Positions 1 to 8,783 are shown, counted from the first letter of the stretch. The stretch: DNA of 64,000 bases from Mycobacterium terramassiliense (GCF_900157385.1 NZ_LT717700.1:248001-312000); one strand, 5' to 3'. Numbers and translations: made by a program. The notes: a model not told the origin generated them from the sequence alone.

Positions 1-84
1 CCCGCCGCCGCGGACGGCCAATCGGCCGACGGCGACGGCGACGGCGCTGCGCCGACGAGGCTGCGAGACCATTCCAACACCTAG
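1..84 (+). CDS. 3' end of a CDS cut by the window edge (tentative)
   Basis: Frame 1 is open from the window edge to a TAG at 82-84 and nearly all third codon positions are G or C, as expected of coding DNA here. It would encode about 27 residues ending a larger protein, Ala/Asp/Gly-rich with a short Asp-Gly repeat (DGDGDG). Frame 2 is also open, so this is a weak call. No function can be assigned. Confidence 0.3.
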   Translation, partial: PAAADGQSADGDGDGAAPTRLRDHSNT

Positions 85-164
85 CCGCACAACGAAGATC
101 GGGCGGCCGCCGGCGGCCGTATTCGGTGTTCGCCATGCCGGCGGCGGCCGGGGCGGCTAGGCTC

Positions 165-179
165 GACTCAAGTTGAGTC
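165..179. promoter_or_regulatory. Perfect 15-base palindrome upstream of the STAS gene
   Basis: The bases read GACTCAA-G-TTGAGTC, two perfect 7-base arms around one base, about 80 bases before the STAS start codon. A TANNNT-like hexamer (TAGGCT, 158-163) lies just upstream. The half-sites resemble those used by MerR-family regulators, and by HspR in the opposite arrangement. Which regulator, if any, binds is unknown. Confidence 0.35.
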
Positions 180-258
180 CACAGCTGCCGTTATCCGAGC
201 GGCGTGTAGGACCGCGCGATCGCTCGCCCTGCTCACACACTTCGAGGGGCGCACAGAC

Positions 259-753
259 ATGACTTCTTCACCCGAGGGCAGGCCCGACGGCTGCGGAGAA
301 CCGCGCAGCCGCTATGTGATCGACTGCGAGGGGGCGCAGGTGCGCGTCCACGCGCGCAGCCTGGCCACCGTCCTGAGCATCGACGGCGAGATCGACGCGT
401 CCAACGCTGATCTCGTCGCCGAGGTGGTTCGGCGCTTTGCGCGGCTCAAGGCCCCGCTGGTGCTCGATGTCAGCCAACTGGATTTCCTGGGCAGCGCCGG
501 GCTTCGGGTCCTGCTGGTCCTCAACGAGGAGCACCGGCAAGCCCAACTGCACAACAACGTCGTCAGCGGGGCGGCGCTGCGGCGGCTGACCGGCATCGTC
601 ACCGACCATGGTTTGCCGGTAGTCGCTTCCGTGCCGGAGGCCCTGCAGAACACGCACGAGTTCGTCCACGCGCGCCGGCGGTTCCTCGCGGCCCTGGCCC
701 GCCAGGGAGAACCGCAACACAATGCGCCCTGGCGGCCCGCGTCGACGCCATAG
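259..753 (+). CDS. STAS-domain protein (anti-sigma factor antagonist type)
   Basis: A 164-residue protein with one STAS domain at about residues 25-125. The signature DVSQLDFLGSAGL carries the serine (in LGSAG) that partner kinases phosphorylate in SpoIIAA/RsbV-type antagonists. In that family the unphosphorylated antagonist binds an anti-sigma factor and frees a sigma factor; mycobacteria have several, including RsfA and RsfB. No anti-sigma kinase or sigma gene is next to it, so its partner is unknown. The Arg/Pro-rich C-terminal tail (about 130-164) lies outside the domain. The ATG at 259 is the first in frame. A palindrome at 165-179 lies in its promoter region. Confidence 0.8.
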   Translation: MTSSPEGRPDGCGEPRSRYVIDCEGAQVRVHARSLATVLSIDGEIDASNADLVAEVVRRFARLKAPLVLDVSQLDFLGSAGLRVLLVLNEEHRQAQLHNNVVSGAALRRLTGIVTDHGLPVVASVPEALQNTHEFVHARRRFLAALARQGEPQHNAPWRPASTP

Positions 754-872
754 CAGGTCACGGTTTTGTCACGATCGATGTCACGATTGCTTAAGAACCG
801 GCCCCGTTCTCTAAGGAATCTCAGCATTGGCGGGGAAAATTGGTCGCCCACTTAGCGAAAACCGGCCCGATG

Positions 873-894
873 GCCGCAACGGGGCGGTTGCGGC
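873..894. other. Hairpin-forming inverted repeat
   Basis: GCCGCAAC and GTTGCGGC form a perfect 8-bp stem around a 6-base loop in the 269-base gap between the STAS gene and the haem-binding protein. No U-run follows, so it is not a classical intrinsic terminator; it may be a leader structure or a GC-rich terminator. Nothing else in this gap (754-1022) could be supported. Confidence 0.3.
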
Positions 895-1022
895 CCGCAA
901 CGCCCGGTGCGGGCCGGCGGCGGCACTGTTCGCTTCCGCTACTTTGGTTTTCGAGGGCTCGGGAACCTCATCGCAAATCACGCGGCAATCAATCGATCGA
1001 TTCTCGAAGGACAAGACTCATC

Positions 1023-1421
1023 ATGAAAAACAGCAGTATCGTCGCGCGCCGGCGAGTTGCCGGTATCAGCGCGGGCTTTCTGCTCGGGGGACTGACGATG
1101 GGCATCATCGGTGCCCCGTCGGCGGCGGCAGCGCCCGACTGCAGCCCGGGCGGTGTGAACGCGACCGTTTCCTCGGCGCAGGGGGCGGCGCAGCAGTACC
1201 TGGCCGCCCACCCGGACGCCAACCAGGCGGTCACCGCGGCCTTCGGCCAGTCGCGGCCGGAGGCCGCGTCCAGCCTGCGCGGCTACTTCACCGCGCACCC
1301 GCAGCAGTACTACGACCTGCGCGGCATCCTGGCGCCGATCGGCGACACCGAGCGGCAGTGCAACGTCACCGCGCTGCCGCCAACGCTGGAGTCGGCCTAC
1401 CAGGAGTTCATGGCCGGCTGA
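1023..1421 (+). CDS. Secreted haem-binding (MHB, Rv0203-like) protein
   Basis: A 132-residue protein with a classical signal peptide: basic start (MKNSSIVARRR), hydrophobic core and an AxA-type site near SAAAA (about residue 37). The mature part is small and helical with one cysteine near each end (PDCSPGG, ERQCNV), probably disulphide bonded. It has the Pro-Asp-Ala-Asn/Arg-Gly-Tyr-Phe pattern of the mycobacterial haemophore domain, also seen in the protein at 63324. Members of the family bind haem outside the membrane and pass it to importers. The ATG at 1023 is chosen because the frame is open further upstream but only this start gives a signal peptide. It is followed by a terminator hairpin. 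Confidence 0.8.
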   Translation: MKNSSIVARRRVAGISAGFLLGGLTMGIIGAPSAAAAPDCSPGGVNATVSSAQGAAQQYLAAHPDANQAVTAAFGQSRPEAASSLRGYFTAHPQQYYDLRGILAPIGDTERQCNVTALPPTLESAYQEFMAG

Positions 1422-1432
1422 TGGCACCGAGG

Positions 1433-1464
1433 ACGACCCGCCACAGCGCCGTGGCGGGTCGTTT
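1433..1464 (+). terminator. Intrinsic terminator hairpin after the MHB gene
   Basis: Positions 1433-1444 (ACGACCCGCCAC) pair perfectly with 1451-1462 around a 6-base loop, followed by a short T stretch. It lies 12 bases past the stop codon. The short T-run is normal for mycobacterial terminators. Confidence 0.8.
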
Positions 1465-1519
1465 CGCGTTGCGGGCCTGCGGGTAATTGTCCAGTCAACC
1501 AACGGGACTGGAGGTCAAG

Positions 1520-2575
1520 ATGCGGCTGCGACGCAGCGATCTGGCCAAGCCGGGTATCGCGCGCAAACGCCGGGGCAAAGGCTTCGCCTACTACGACCCC
1601 GAGGGCAACCTGCTGTCCGACCCGGAAACCCTGGCGCGGATCAAGGATCTCGTCATCCCGCCGGCCTGGAAGAAGGTGTGGATCTCGCCGCATCCCAACG
1701 GCCACATCCAGGCCGTCGGCACCGACGCGGCCGGCCGCCGCCAGTACATCTACCACACCGCCTGGCAGCAGGAGCGCGCCGAGGAGAAGTTCGACCGCGT
1801 CCTGGAGCTCTCGGTGCGGTTGCCGATGTGGCGGGCGCGCATCGCGAAAGACCTGTCGCGCAAGGGCTTAACCCGCGAGCGGGTGCTCGCGGTGGCGCTG
1901 CGCCTGCTCGACCGCGGCTACTTTCGCGCCGGCGGTGAGCAATACGCCGAGGAAAACGAGTCCTACGGAATGGCGACCCTGCTGTGCAGCCACGTGACGG
2001 TGCGCCGCCACGGGGTCGAATTCGACTACCCAGCCAAGAGCGGAGTGCGGCGCACCGTGGCGATCGAGGACGCCGAAATCGTTCGGGCGGTGCGTGCCTT
2101 GATGCGGCGCCCGCAACGCACCGACCGTTTGCTGGTGTGCCGCGCGGGCTCCGGATGGGTCGACATCCGGTCCGATGACCTCAACGCCCGGTTCAAGGAG
2201 ATGGTGGGCGCCGAGTACTCCGTCAAGGACCTGCGGACCTGGCACGGCACCGTGCTGGCGGCCGCGGCGTTCGTCGACGCCGACCCGCCCGTGTCGCGGC
2301 GGGTGATCAAGCGCGTCGAGTCCGCCGTCATGAAAGAGGTCGCCGAGGAACTGGGCAACACCCCGGCGGTGGCGCGCGGGTCATACGTGGACCCGCGCGT
2401 CGTGACCGGTTACGAGCAGGGGCTGACGATCGAGGCCGCGGCGCGCCGCGCCGAACGCGCCCGTCGACCGGAGGCCGCGCAGGAAATCCTGGAGAAGGCC
2501 ACCCGCATGCTGATTCGGCGAGTTGCCAAGGGCAACAGCGCATCCGGGACCGACGTACTGCCGCGGAGCGCGTGA
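1520..2575 (+). CDS. DNA topoisomerase IB
   Basis: A poxvirus-type (type IB) topoisomerase of 351 residues, which relaxes supercoils through a 3'-phosphotyrosyl intermediate. The N-terminal domain includes the IPPAWKKVWI and TDAAGRRQYIYH segments typical of bacterial TopIB. The catalytic domain carries KDLRTWHGT, with the active-site Arg and His, and the nucleophile Tyr at about residue 289 (ARGSYVDPRV). The ATG at 1520 has GGAGG five bases upstream and is preferred over an in-frame TTG at 1487. Only some mycobacteria carry this enzyme; M. tuberculosis relies on TopA and gyrase. It appears to stand alone as a transcription unit behind the terminator at 1433-1464. Confidence 0.9.
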   Translation: MRLRRSDLAKPGIARKRRGKGFAYYDPEGNLLSDPETLARIKDLVIPPAWKKVWISPHPNGHIQAVGTDAAGRRQYIYHTAWQQERAEEKFDRVLELSVRLPMWRARIAKDLSRKGLTRERVLAVALRLLDRGYFRAGGEQYAEENESYGMATLLCSHVTVRRHGVEFDYPAKSGVRRTVAIEDAEIVRAVRALMRRPQRTDRLLVCRAGSGWVDIRSDDLNARFKEMVGAEYSVKDLRTWHGTVLAAAAFVDADPPVSRRVIKRVESAVMKEVAEELGNTPAVARGSYVDPRVVTGYEQGLTIEAAARRAERARRPEAAQEILEKATRMLIRRVAKGNSASGTDVLPRSA

Positions 2576-2822
2576 ATTGACCGAAGCGGTCTGACAGGGC
2601 GCTCGGCCGGCTGCCGTGGCGCATGATCGGTGACCAACCGCCCACGAATAAGCGTCGCGAATTCGGGTATGCGGAGGACTGTGCGCCGACGCGTGCGCGA
2701 AAGCGCTGCTCGGAAGGCTGCCCGGAAAGTCGAACCCATGGCGATCCGGGGTCTGGTTCGGTTCGGCGCGGCGAACACGTCGCGCGCCCGACGACACCCC
2801 CACTGTCTGACTAGGAGGGCAG

Positions 2823-4616
2823 ATGTCTAAGCAAGAGGTTTCGGACTACCTGTTGGAGCGGCTGCGGACCTGGGGCGTCGAGCATGTATTCGGGTATCCC
2901 GGCGACGGCATCAACGGGATCCTCGCCGCGTTCGGGCGCGCCGACGACAAGCCCATGTTCATCCAGTCGCGGCACGAGGAGATGAGCGCGTTCGAGGCGG
3001 TGGGCTACGCCAAGTTCACCGACCGGGTCGGGATCTGCATGGCCACGTCGGGCCCCGGCGCGATCCACCTGCTCAACGGGCTTTATGACGCCAAACTCGA
3101 CCACGTTCCGGTGGTGGCGATCGTCGGGCAGACCAACCGCAGCGCGATGGGCGGGTCCTACCAGCAGGAGGTCGACCTGCTGAGCCTGTACAAGGACGTC
3201 GCCAGCGACTACGTCCAAATGGTCACCGTCCCAGAGCAATTGCCCAACGTCCTGGACCGCGCGATCCGGGTGGCCCTGGCCCAGCGCGCGCCTACGGCGC
3301 TGATCATCCCGTCCGACGTGCAGGAGCTGGCGTATTCACCGCCCACCCACGCCTTCAAGATGGTGCCCTCCAGCCTGGGCATCGAGTGGCCGGCGGTCTC
3401 CCCCGATGACGCGGCGATCCGGCGCGCGGCCGAGGTGCTCAACGAGGGGAAAAGGGTCGCCATGCTGGTCGGCAACGGCGCCAGGGGTGCCCGCGACGAG
3501 CTGATCGAGGTCGCCGACCTGCTCGGGGCCGGGGCGGCCAAGGCGCTGCTTGGCAAGGACGTGTTGAGCGACGAATTGCCCTGGGTCACCGGCTCGATCG
3601 GGTTGCTGGGCACCCGGCCCAGCTACGAGCTGATGCGCGACTGCGACACCCTGCTCACGGTCGGATCGAGTTTCCCCTACACGCAGTTCCTGCCGGAGTT
3701 CGGGCAGTGCCGCGCGGTGCAGATCGACATCGACGGCCGGTTCATCGGCATGCGATACCCCTACGAAGTCAACCTGGTTTCCGACGCGAAGGCCGCACTG
3801 CGGGCCCTGATCCCCCACCTGCGCCGCAAGGAGGACCGGGGCTGGCGCGACACCGTCGAGTCCAACGTGGCGCGCTGGTGGGAAACCATGGAGATGGAGG
3901 CGAAGGTCAGCGCCGACCCGATCAACCCCATGCGGTTGTTCTCCGAGCTGTCCCCGCAGCTGCCCGACGACGCGATCGTCACAGCGGATTCCGGCTCGGC
4001 GGCCAACTGGTATGCGCGAAACCTGCGATTCCGCGGCAACATGCGGGGCTCGCTGTCGGGCACACTCGCGACGATGGGTCCCGGTGTCCCGTACGGCATC
4101 GGCGCGAAGTTCGCCCACCCGCACCGGCCCGTCGTCGTCTTCGCCGGTGACGGCGCCATGCAGATGAACGGGATGGCCGAGCTCATCACGATCAAGCGGT
4201 ACTGGCAGGAGTGGGCAGATCCCCGCCTGATCGTGGCGATCCTGCACAACAACGACCTCAACCAAGTCACCTGGGAGATGCGCGCGATGGCGGGCTCACC
4301 GAAATTCGCTGAGTCCCAAAACCTTCCCGACGTCGACTTCGCGGGGTTCGCGGCCAGTCTGGGCCTGGGCGCGATGGCCATCAAGGACCCCGAAGAACTC
4401 GGGGACGCCTGGCGCAACGCGCTGGCCGCGGACCGCCCCACGGTGCTGGACGTCTACACCGACCCCGACATGCCACCGATTCCGCCGCACGCCACCTGGG
4501 ACCAATTCAAGGCGGCCACCGCGGCGGTGCTGTCCGGCGACGAGGACCGGGTCGGGTTCGTCAAGGTGGGGCTGAAAACCAAGGCGCAGGAGTTCTTGCC
4601 GCACAAGAAGAGCTGA
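2823..4616 (+). CDS. Thiamine-diphosphate enzyme, pyruvate oxidase/acetolactate synthase family
   Basis: A 597-residue enzyme with the three domains of the POX/AHAS family. The N-terminal pyrimidine-binding domain (about 1-175) contains the catalytic Glu in RHEEMSAFEA. The central Rossmann-like domain is at about 195-330. The C-terminal PP-binding domain (about 370-540) has the GDG...NN motif (FAGDGAMQMNG through HNNDLNQ). Family members decarboxylate pyruvate or similar 2-oxoacids and pass the hydroxyethyl unit to quinone, phosphate, CoA or another acid. The sequence does not settle which. No regulatory small subunit gene lies beside it, which argues against a biosynthetic acetolactate synthase; a PoxB-like pyruvate:quinone oxidoreductase is the best guess. 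A strong ribosome site (AGGAGGG) precedes the ATG. Confidence 0.8.
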   Translation: MSKQEVSDYLLERLRTWGVEHVFGYPGDGINGILAAFGRADDKPMFIQSRHEEMSAFEAVGYAKFTDRVGICMATSGPGAIHLLNGLYDAKLDHVPVVAIVGQTNRSAMGGSYQQEVDLLSLYKDVASDYVQMVTVPEQLPNVLDRAIRVALAQRAPTALIIPSDVQELAYSPPTHAFKMVPSSLGIEWPAVSPDDAAIRRAAEVLNEGKRVAMLVGNGARGARDELIEVADLLGAGAAKALLGKDVLSDELPWVTGSIGLLGTRPSYELMRDCDTLLTVGSSFPYTQFLPEFGQCRAVQIDIDGRFIGMRYPYEVNLVSDAKAALRALIPHLRRKEDRGWRDTVESNVARWWETMEMEAKVSADPINPMRLFSELSPQLPDDAIVTADSGSAANWYARNLRFRGNMRGSLSGTLATMGPGVPYGIGAKFAHPHRPVVVFAGDGAMQMNGMAELITIKRYWQEWADPRLIVAILHNNDLNQVTWEMRAMAGSPKFAESQNLPDVDFAGFAASLGLGAMAIKDPEELGDAWRNALAADRPTVLDVYTDPDMPPIPPHATWDQFKAATAAVLSGDEDRVGFVKVGLKTKAQEFLPHKKS

Positions 4617-4643
4617 GGGGATGACGGATAAGCGAACGCCGGC

Positions 4644-5309
4644 TCAGTGGGCGTAGACGTTTCGGGCGCTGCGCAGGTCGGCGACGAATAGCTTGTAGGC
4701 CTCGTCGTGCGCATCGCTGCGGTCGCGCAGCACCGACGACGGGTGCACCGTCGCAACGACGATCGGCTCCGGCTCCACGCGGACGTCCACGCTGCTGGGG
4801 AACCGGATGGCTTCACCGCGCTGAGCCGACACCCGAAACGCGGCTCCGAGAAGCGATTGCGCGGCGGTCGCGCCGAGGCAGACGACCACCTGCGGTCGCA
4901 CCGCCTCGATCTCGGCGAGGAGCCAGGGCCGGCACGCGACGACTTCCGTGCGGCTCGGTTTCTGATGTATCCGCCGCTTGCCGCCCTTGCGCGTGAACTT
5001 GAAGTGCTTGACGGCGTTGGTCTGGTACGTCAGCGCCGGGTCGATGCCGGCGTCGTCGAGCGCCCGCGCCAGCAACCGGCCCGCGGGCCCCACGAAAGGC
5101 AGGCCGGCGCGGTCCTCCTGGTCTCCGGGCTGCTCGCCGACCAGCATCAGCGGCGCCCCGGGGTCGCCGTGGCCGAAGACCGTTTGCGTCGCGTCGGCAT
5201 ACAGGGGGCAGCCCTGGCAGCCGCCGGCCGCGGCTCGCAGGGCATCGAGCCCGCGATCCTCGGGCAGGTACTGTGCGGCGCTGCCCGGGGACCTCATGTC
5301 CCCGGGCAT
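4644..5309 (-). CDS. udgX: UdgX-type uracil-DNA glycosylase (forms covalent DNA adduct)
   Basis: A 221-residue family-4-like uracil-DNA glycosylase. Motif A reads GEQPGDQED (58-66) and the C-terminal motif is HPSSVLR (189-195). Four cysteines placed to hold a [4Fe-4S] cluster are Cys31, Cys34, Cys126 and Cys144. The diagnostic feature is KRRIH (111-115), the loop specific to UdgX. In the M. smegmatis enzyme the histidine of this loop attacks the abasic sugar, leaving the enzyme covalently attached to DNA after uracil excision. His115 is therefore predicted to be the nucleophile. ATGs at 5309 and 5297 are both possible starts. It converges on the upstream enzyme gene with a 27-base gap and has no partner in an operon. 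Confidence 0.93.
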   Translation of the reverse strand: MPGDMRSPGSAAQYLPEDRGLDALRAAAGGCQGCPLYADATQTVFGHGDPGAPLMLVGEQPGDQEDRAGLPFVGPAGRLLARALDDAGIDPALTYQTNAVKHFKFTRKGGKRRIHQKPSRTEVVACRPWLLAEIEAVRPQVVVCLGATAAQSLLGAAFRVSAQRGEAIRFPSSVDVRVEPEPIVVATVHPSSVLRDRSDAHDEAYKLFVADLRSARNVYAH

Positions 5310-5567
5310 ACCCCTATCGGCCGGCGAGAAACCGCATGTCAGCCCTTCCCATGATGGCGTCGCGGGCCCGGTCGAGCATTGCCGCGACAGGTCCGGCGGT
5401 CACGTTGGCCCCCTGCGACTCGACGCCGGCGTGCGGGCCGTTGCGCGCTCGCCGGCGGCGCCCGAGGGCCGCGGCCACCAAAACGCGCCCTGCGGCGGGA
5501 AAACACGTGTGATGTGGGCATATTCGGGTAATCCTCTGCAAACGCGGGGGCGAAAGGAGACGCAGCG

Positions 5568-6604
5568 GTGCGGTGGCGTGTGGCGATGGCCGGCGCTGTT
5601 GGCGCCGTCACCGTCGCGGCCGGGTGCGCGACGCCCGGCTCAACGCTTCAGAGCGCGCCCGAGGTGGTGTTGTGGTCGGTCGGCGCGGCGCTGCGCCAGC
5701 CCGTGTGGTCCTATCGCACGCACGCGCTGGTCGCGATCACCGACGATCACCGGGTGGCCGAGGTCGCCGAAGGAGCGCGCCCCGACGACGCGAAAACCCG
5801 GGTGTCCACGCCCATGGCGACCGGACGCAACCTGCAGATCAGCCAGAAGGACGACCGGGTCGTGTTCGTGCCGCAACCCGAGCGCGGCAGGGTCGCCTCC
5901 GTCGATCTCGAAAGCCTGCGCCAGATCAACGATTTCGACGCCGGCCCGGCCCCCGCCTATCTGGCCGAGGACGCCGGGATGCGGAATTGCTTGCGCTCTC
6001 GGCCGATGGAACCGCCGTGACGCCGGTGGACCAATACGGGCTCCGCAAGCTGCCGACCGCGCCGATCCCCGACGAGCCCGCGGACAGCATCGACGGCGCC
6101 AACCGCGGGCGAAAGATCGACTACCACCTGTACGGAGCGTCGGGAATTCGTTACTACGAAGGCTTTTCGTCGCCGCCTCAGCAACGCGGCGCGCTGGGCA
6201 TGGACGTCGCGGTCTCGGCCGGCGACGGCGCCGCGGACACCCGCGACTATGTCGCCGGACACGACAGCACCACCCTGTATGCCGTCGACTCGCGCCGCGG
6301 CGGCGGGGGGATGGAGGTGCTGGCCAGCGCCCAGTTACCCTCCCCGATCCGCGAACTCGGCACCGACGACACCCGGATCTACGCGGCCACCGACCGCGAG
6401 GTGGCGGTGCTCGAGACGGCGAGCTTCACCGGCTTTGCGGACCGCAAGATTCCGGTGATCCGCGTCATCAACTACCGGTCCCGCCTGCCCGAGGGCGCCG
6501 CTCGTTCGGCCGCCCTCTCCGGCATGGCCATCGGGCCGCACCGCGTGTACCTCACGCTGGCCGACGCGCCGTACGTGATCAGCGTCGCCAAGCCGCATCT
6601 GTGA
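5568..6604 (+). pseudogene. Frameshifted lipoprotein gene (beta-propeller-like)
   Basis: Two overlapping frames make one protein of about 345 residues. The first (5568 to about 5985) begins with a GTG behind AAAGGAGA and encodes a lipoprotein signal (MRWRVAMAGAVGAVTVAAGC, lipobox VAAGC). It runs into an abnormal tail ending at 6020. The second frame takes over at about 5975-5990 (ELLALSADGTAV...) and continues to 6604 with repeated short beta-strand blocks such as TTLYAVDS, TRIYAATD and HRVYLTLADAPYVISVA, which suggest a propeller fold. The shift is one base (equivalently plus two) in or near CCGGGATGCGG. It is either a recent inactivating mutation or a sequencing error. The function is unrecognised; an extracytoplasmic binding role is only a guess. 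Confidence 0.75.
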
Positions 6605-6626
6605 GGCCGAGGCAGAGGAGAAACCG

Positions 6627-6989
6627 ATGAGCGCAACACACAATCCCACCACCCGTACGGCGGTCGACATCGACAACGACGTCGAACTGATCAGCCAACA
6701 GATCAAGGCGCTGCGGGAACTCGCCAAGAAGGACGACGAAGAGGCGATCAGCGAAGGCCAGCGCTATGACTTCAGCATCAGGTGGGGCACGGTGCTGGCC
6801 GGGCGGTTGCGCCGGCTCGTGCACTACAGCTCGCTGGGCCGGCTCGACGCCATGGACGAGCGCAGGTTTCAGGCGTTGCGCGACGAACTGCGCACGCTGT
6901 CGCACCTGATCGATCGGTTCCGGCTCGCGGCGCCGAACTTCACCGACGGCCCACCTGCTACGGCAAAGCGGTTCCGCCCCCGCCATTAG
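6627..6989 (+). CDS. Conserved hypothetical, helical protein
   Basis: A 120-residue acidic-then-basic protein predicted to be largely helical (DNDVELISQQIKALRELAKKDDEEAISEGQ, then RRFQALRDELRTLSHLIDRF), without signal or membrane segment. I recognise no domain. The ribosome site GAGGAG lies seven bases before the ATG. It starts 22 bases after the broken lipoprotein gene and may be co-transcribed with it. Its 3' end overlaps the convergent zinc-ribbon gene by 32 bases. Confidence 0.65.
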   Translation: MSATHNPTTRTAVDIDNDVELISQQIKALRELAKKDDEEAISEGQRYDFSIRWGTVLAGRLRRLVHYSSLGRLDAMDERRFQALRDELRTLSHLIDRFRLAAPNFTDGPPATAKRFRPRH

Positions 6990-7272
6990 GCCCGCCGCGG
7001 AAATCTCTCTCCGACAACACGATCCCGGTGCGCGGCTTGGCGCAGTCGGGGTTGCGACAGGTCAGCGCGATCATGTAGGCGTCGTGATCCTCGTCGAGGA
7101 AAAGGAAGCCCAGGAACAGCGCGTCGCCGACGTCGAATTCCGTTGTCCCGCAGCACTCGCAGTGCCCGCCCTTGGCCGCGATCTGTTCCGCCACCCGGCG
7201 GCGGGCGGCCGGGTCCAGGGCCCTCAGCTCGGGGCGCACCATCGTGTCGGTGCGCTCGGCGTCGTCGCTCAT
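6958..7272 (-). CDS. Small cysteine-rich (zinc-ribbon-like) protein
   Basis: A 104-residue protein. Its central half carries a cluster CECCGTTEF (two or three cysteines) and a second pair CRNPDC about 30 residues later, a spacing that fits one bound zinc. Between them is an acidic/hydrophobic stretch (FLFLDEDHDAYMIAL). The remainder is low-complexity, with a Gly-rich tail. The function is unknown. The gene lies one base downstream of the molybdopterin oxidoreductase coding region end (7274) on the same strand, so it is probably the last gene of that operon and may serve that enzyme. Confidence 0.65.
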   Translation of the reverse strand: MSDDAERTDTMVRPELRALDPAARRRVAEQIAAKGGHCECCGTTEFDVGDALFLGFLFLDEDHDAYMIALTCRNPDCAKPRTGIVLSERDFRGGPNGGGGTALP

Positions 7273-7273
7273 C

Positions 7274-8770
7274 TCAGATCTCCACGTCCTTGTCGTAGTG
7301 GACGTTGTCCTCCCGCCAGCCGCCCAGCCCGTAGCCGATGCCGCGGTGGTCGTCGATGAACTCGATCTGGTTGATCCATTTGGCCATCTTGAAGCCGACC
7401 TGGGTCTCCACTCGCAGGCGCAGCGGCGCGCCGTGCTTGATCGGCAACGGCTTTCCGTTCATCTCGTAGGCGAGGATGGTTTGCGGTTTGTAGGCCAGTT
7501 CGAGATCCATCACCTCGTAGAATTGGCCCTCCCCCTCCGCGCTGGGTTCGTCGCGGCCGGTGTCCTGCATGGTCAAAAAGCACACGAAGCGCGCCTGGGG
7601 AAGCGGGCGCACCAGGTCGGCGAGCGCGGCCAGCGGGAGCCCCTTCCACTCGCCGATGCTCGACCAGCCCTGCACGCAGTTGTGCAGGACCCGTTGGCTC
7701 TGCGGTTCGGCCAGCGCGCGCAGCGCGGCGAGGTCCAACGTCACCGGCTTTTCGACGAGCCCGCCCACGCGCAGGCGCCAGTCGACGAAGTTGTGCACGG
7801 CCATCACCTTGTACTGAGCCGAACACGGCGGCTTGCCGTTGACGCGGTGTTCTTCCGAGATCATCCGTTCCGGATAGTCCTGTCGCGAGTCCAGGGGGCG
7901 CAGCAGCATGAGCCGGGCCCGCGTGATGACGGCGCCGAGTATGCGGCGAACCTGGACCGGCCGGCGCAGGCTCCACACGGTGGCCGCGACGTGGATGGCG
8001 ACGATCGCGCCGATGATCACGAAGGACAGCACGGTTCCCAACGTGACGTTGCGGACCGAGCCGAAAATCATCGACGCGTTGAGCTGGCCCCAGCCCCAGA
8101 AGAAGACCATCGAGACGTGGATCGCGATGAAGGCCAGGAACGCGACCAGTCCGAGGAAGTGCAGGCTGCGCGCGGATTGCCGTCCGCCCCACAGCCGCAC
8201 GAACCACGGGAAACGGGCCTCGATCGCCGGGGATTGCGCCGCGCCGGTGAGGATCTGAAACGGTGCGAGCAGGAAGATGACGCCCGCGTAGGTCAGCTTC
8301 TGGATGGCGTCCAGCGGTTCGTTGGGCAGCAGCGGGGGCAGGTTGAACGTCATGTAGGTGAGGACGTCGTTGCCGGCCTCCACGAACGTCGCCCACGAGT
8401 GGGGCCAGTACCGGTGCCACTGACCCGTGGCGAACAGCAGGATGTAGTACGACAGGCCGACCAGGACCCAGCCGATCACCGAGATGAAGTGCCAATGGCG
8501 CCCCCAGCCGAGCTTCTTGTGGCCGGGCAACGCCACCAGCGGGCTGTAGTCCTCCTCCTCGTCGAGGGTGTCGTAGAGCTTGTCGGTCGGCATGGTCTTG
8601 GTGGTAAATCGCGCCCACTCGGTGCCGGGCTTGCTGTCCTCACGCCAATACAGTTTGGGGTGGGTGGACAGGATCTCGATGCCGCTGCGCAGCAACAACG
8701 TCAGGAACAGCACGTTGAGCCAGTGGTCGATGCGCAGCCACGCCGGGTAATCGAGCACGATCTGTGTCAT
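7274..8770 (-). CDS. Cytochrome b561-type membrane domain fused to sulfite-oxidase-like molybdopterin domain
   Basis: A 498-residue two-part protein. The N-terminal half (about 1-270) has several membrane spans with histidines suited to haem b ligation (RIDHWLNVLFL, WHFISVIGWVL, HFLGLVAFLAFIAIHV). The C-terminal half (about 300-498) is an oxidoreductase molybdopterin-binding domain with the molybdenum-ligating cysteine in LHNCVQGWSSIGEWKG and the MVET/LRVETQVGFK cofactor region. The design suggests electrons passing between a molybdenum active site and a membrane haem, then quinone, as in Rv0218-like proteins. Substrate unknown. The start at 8770 (MTQIVLDYPAW) is chosen over upstream in-frame codons because it follows the partner gene by 13 bases and begins at the conserved region. 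Confidence 0.8.
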   Translation of the reverse strand: MTQIVLDYPAWLRIDHWLNVLFLTLLLRSGIEILSTHPKLYWREDSKPGTEWARFTTKTMPTDKLYDTLDEEEDYSPLVALPGHKKLGWGRHWHFISVIGWVLVGLSYYILLFATGQWHRYWPHSWATFVEAGNDVLTYMTFNLPPLLPNEPLDAIQKLTYAGVIFLLAPFQILTGAAQSPAIEARFPWFVRLWGGRQSARSLHFLGLVAFLAFIAIHVSMVFFWGWGQLNASMIFGSVRNVTLGTVLSFVIIGAIVAIHVAATVWSLRRPVQVRRILGAVITRARLMLLRPLDSRQDYPERMISEEHRVNGKPPCSAQYKVMAVHNFVDWRLRVGGLVEKPVTLDLAALRALAEPQSQRVLHNCVQGWSSIGEWKGLPLAALADLVRPLPQARFVCFLTMQDTGRDEPSAEGEGQFYEVMDLELAYKPQTILAYEMNGKPLPIKHGAPLRLRVETQVGFKMAKWINQIEFIDDHRGIGYGLGGWREDNVHYDKDVEI

Positions 8771-8783
8771 CTGCGCCGCCCGC

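Noticed and set aside
2630..2830. Arginine-rich 66-codon frame before the thiamine-diphosphate enzyme gene
   Set aside because: No ribosome site, overlaps the next gene's ribosome site and start, and composition is that of random GC-rich DNA.
5960..6000. Programmed ribosomal frameshift in the lipoprotein gene
   Set aside because: No slippery heptamer or downstream structure is evident, and the product type is not one known to use frameshifting; mutation or sequencing error is simpler.
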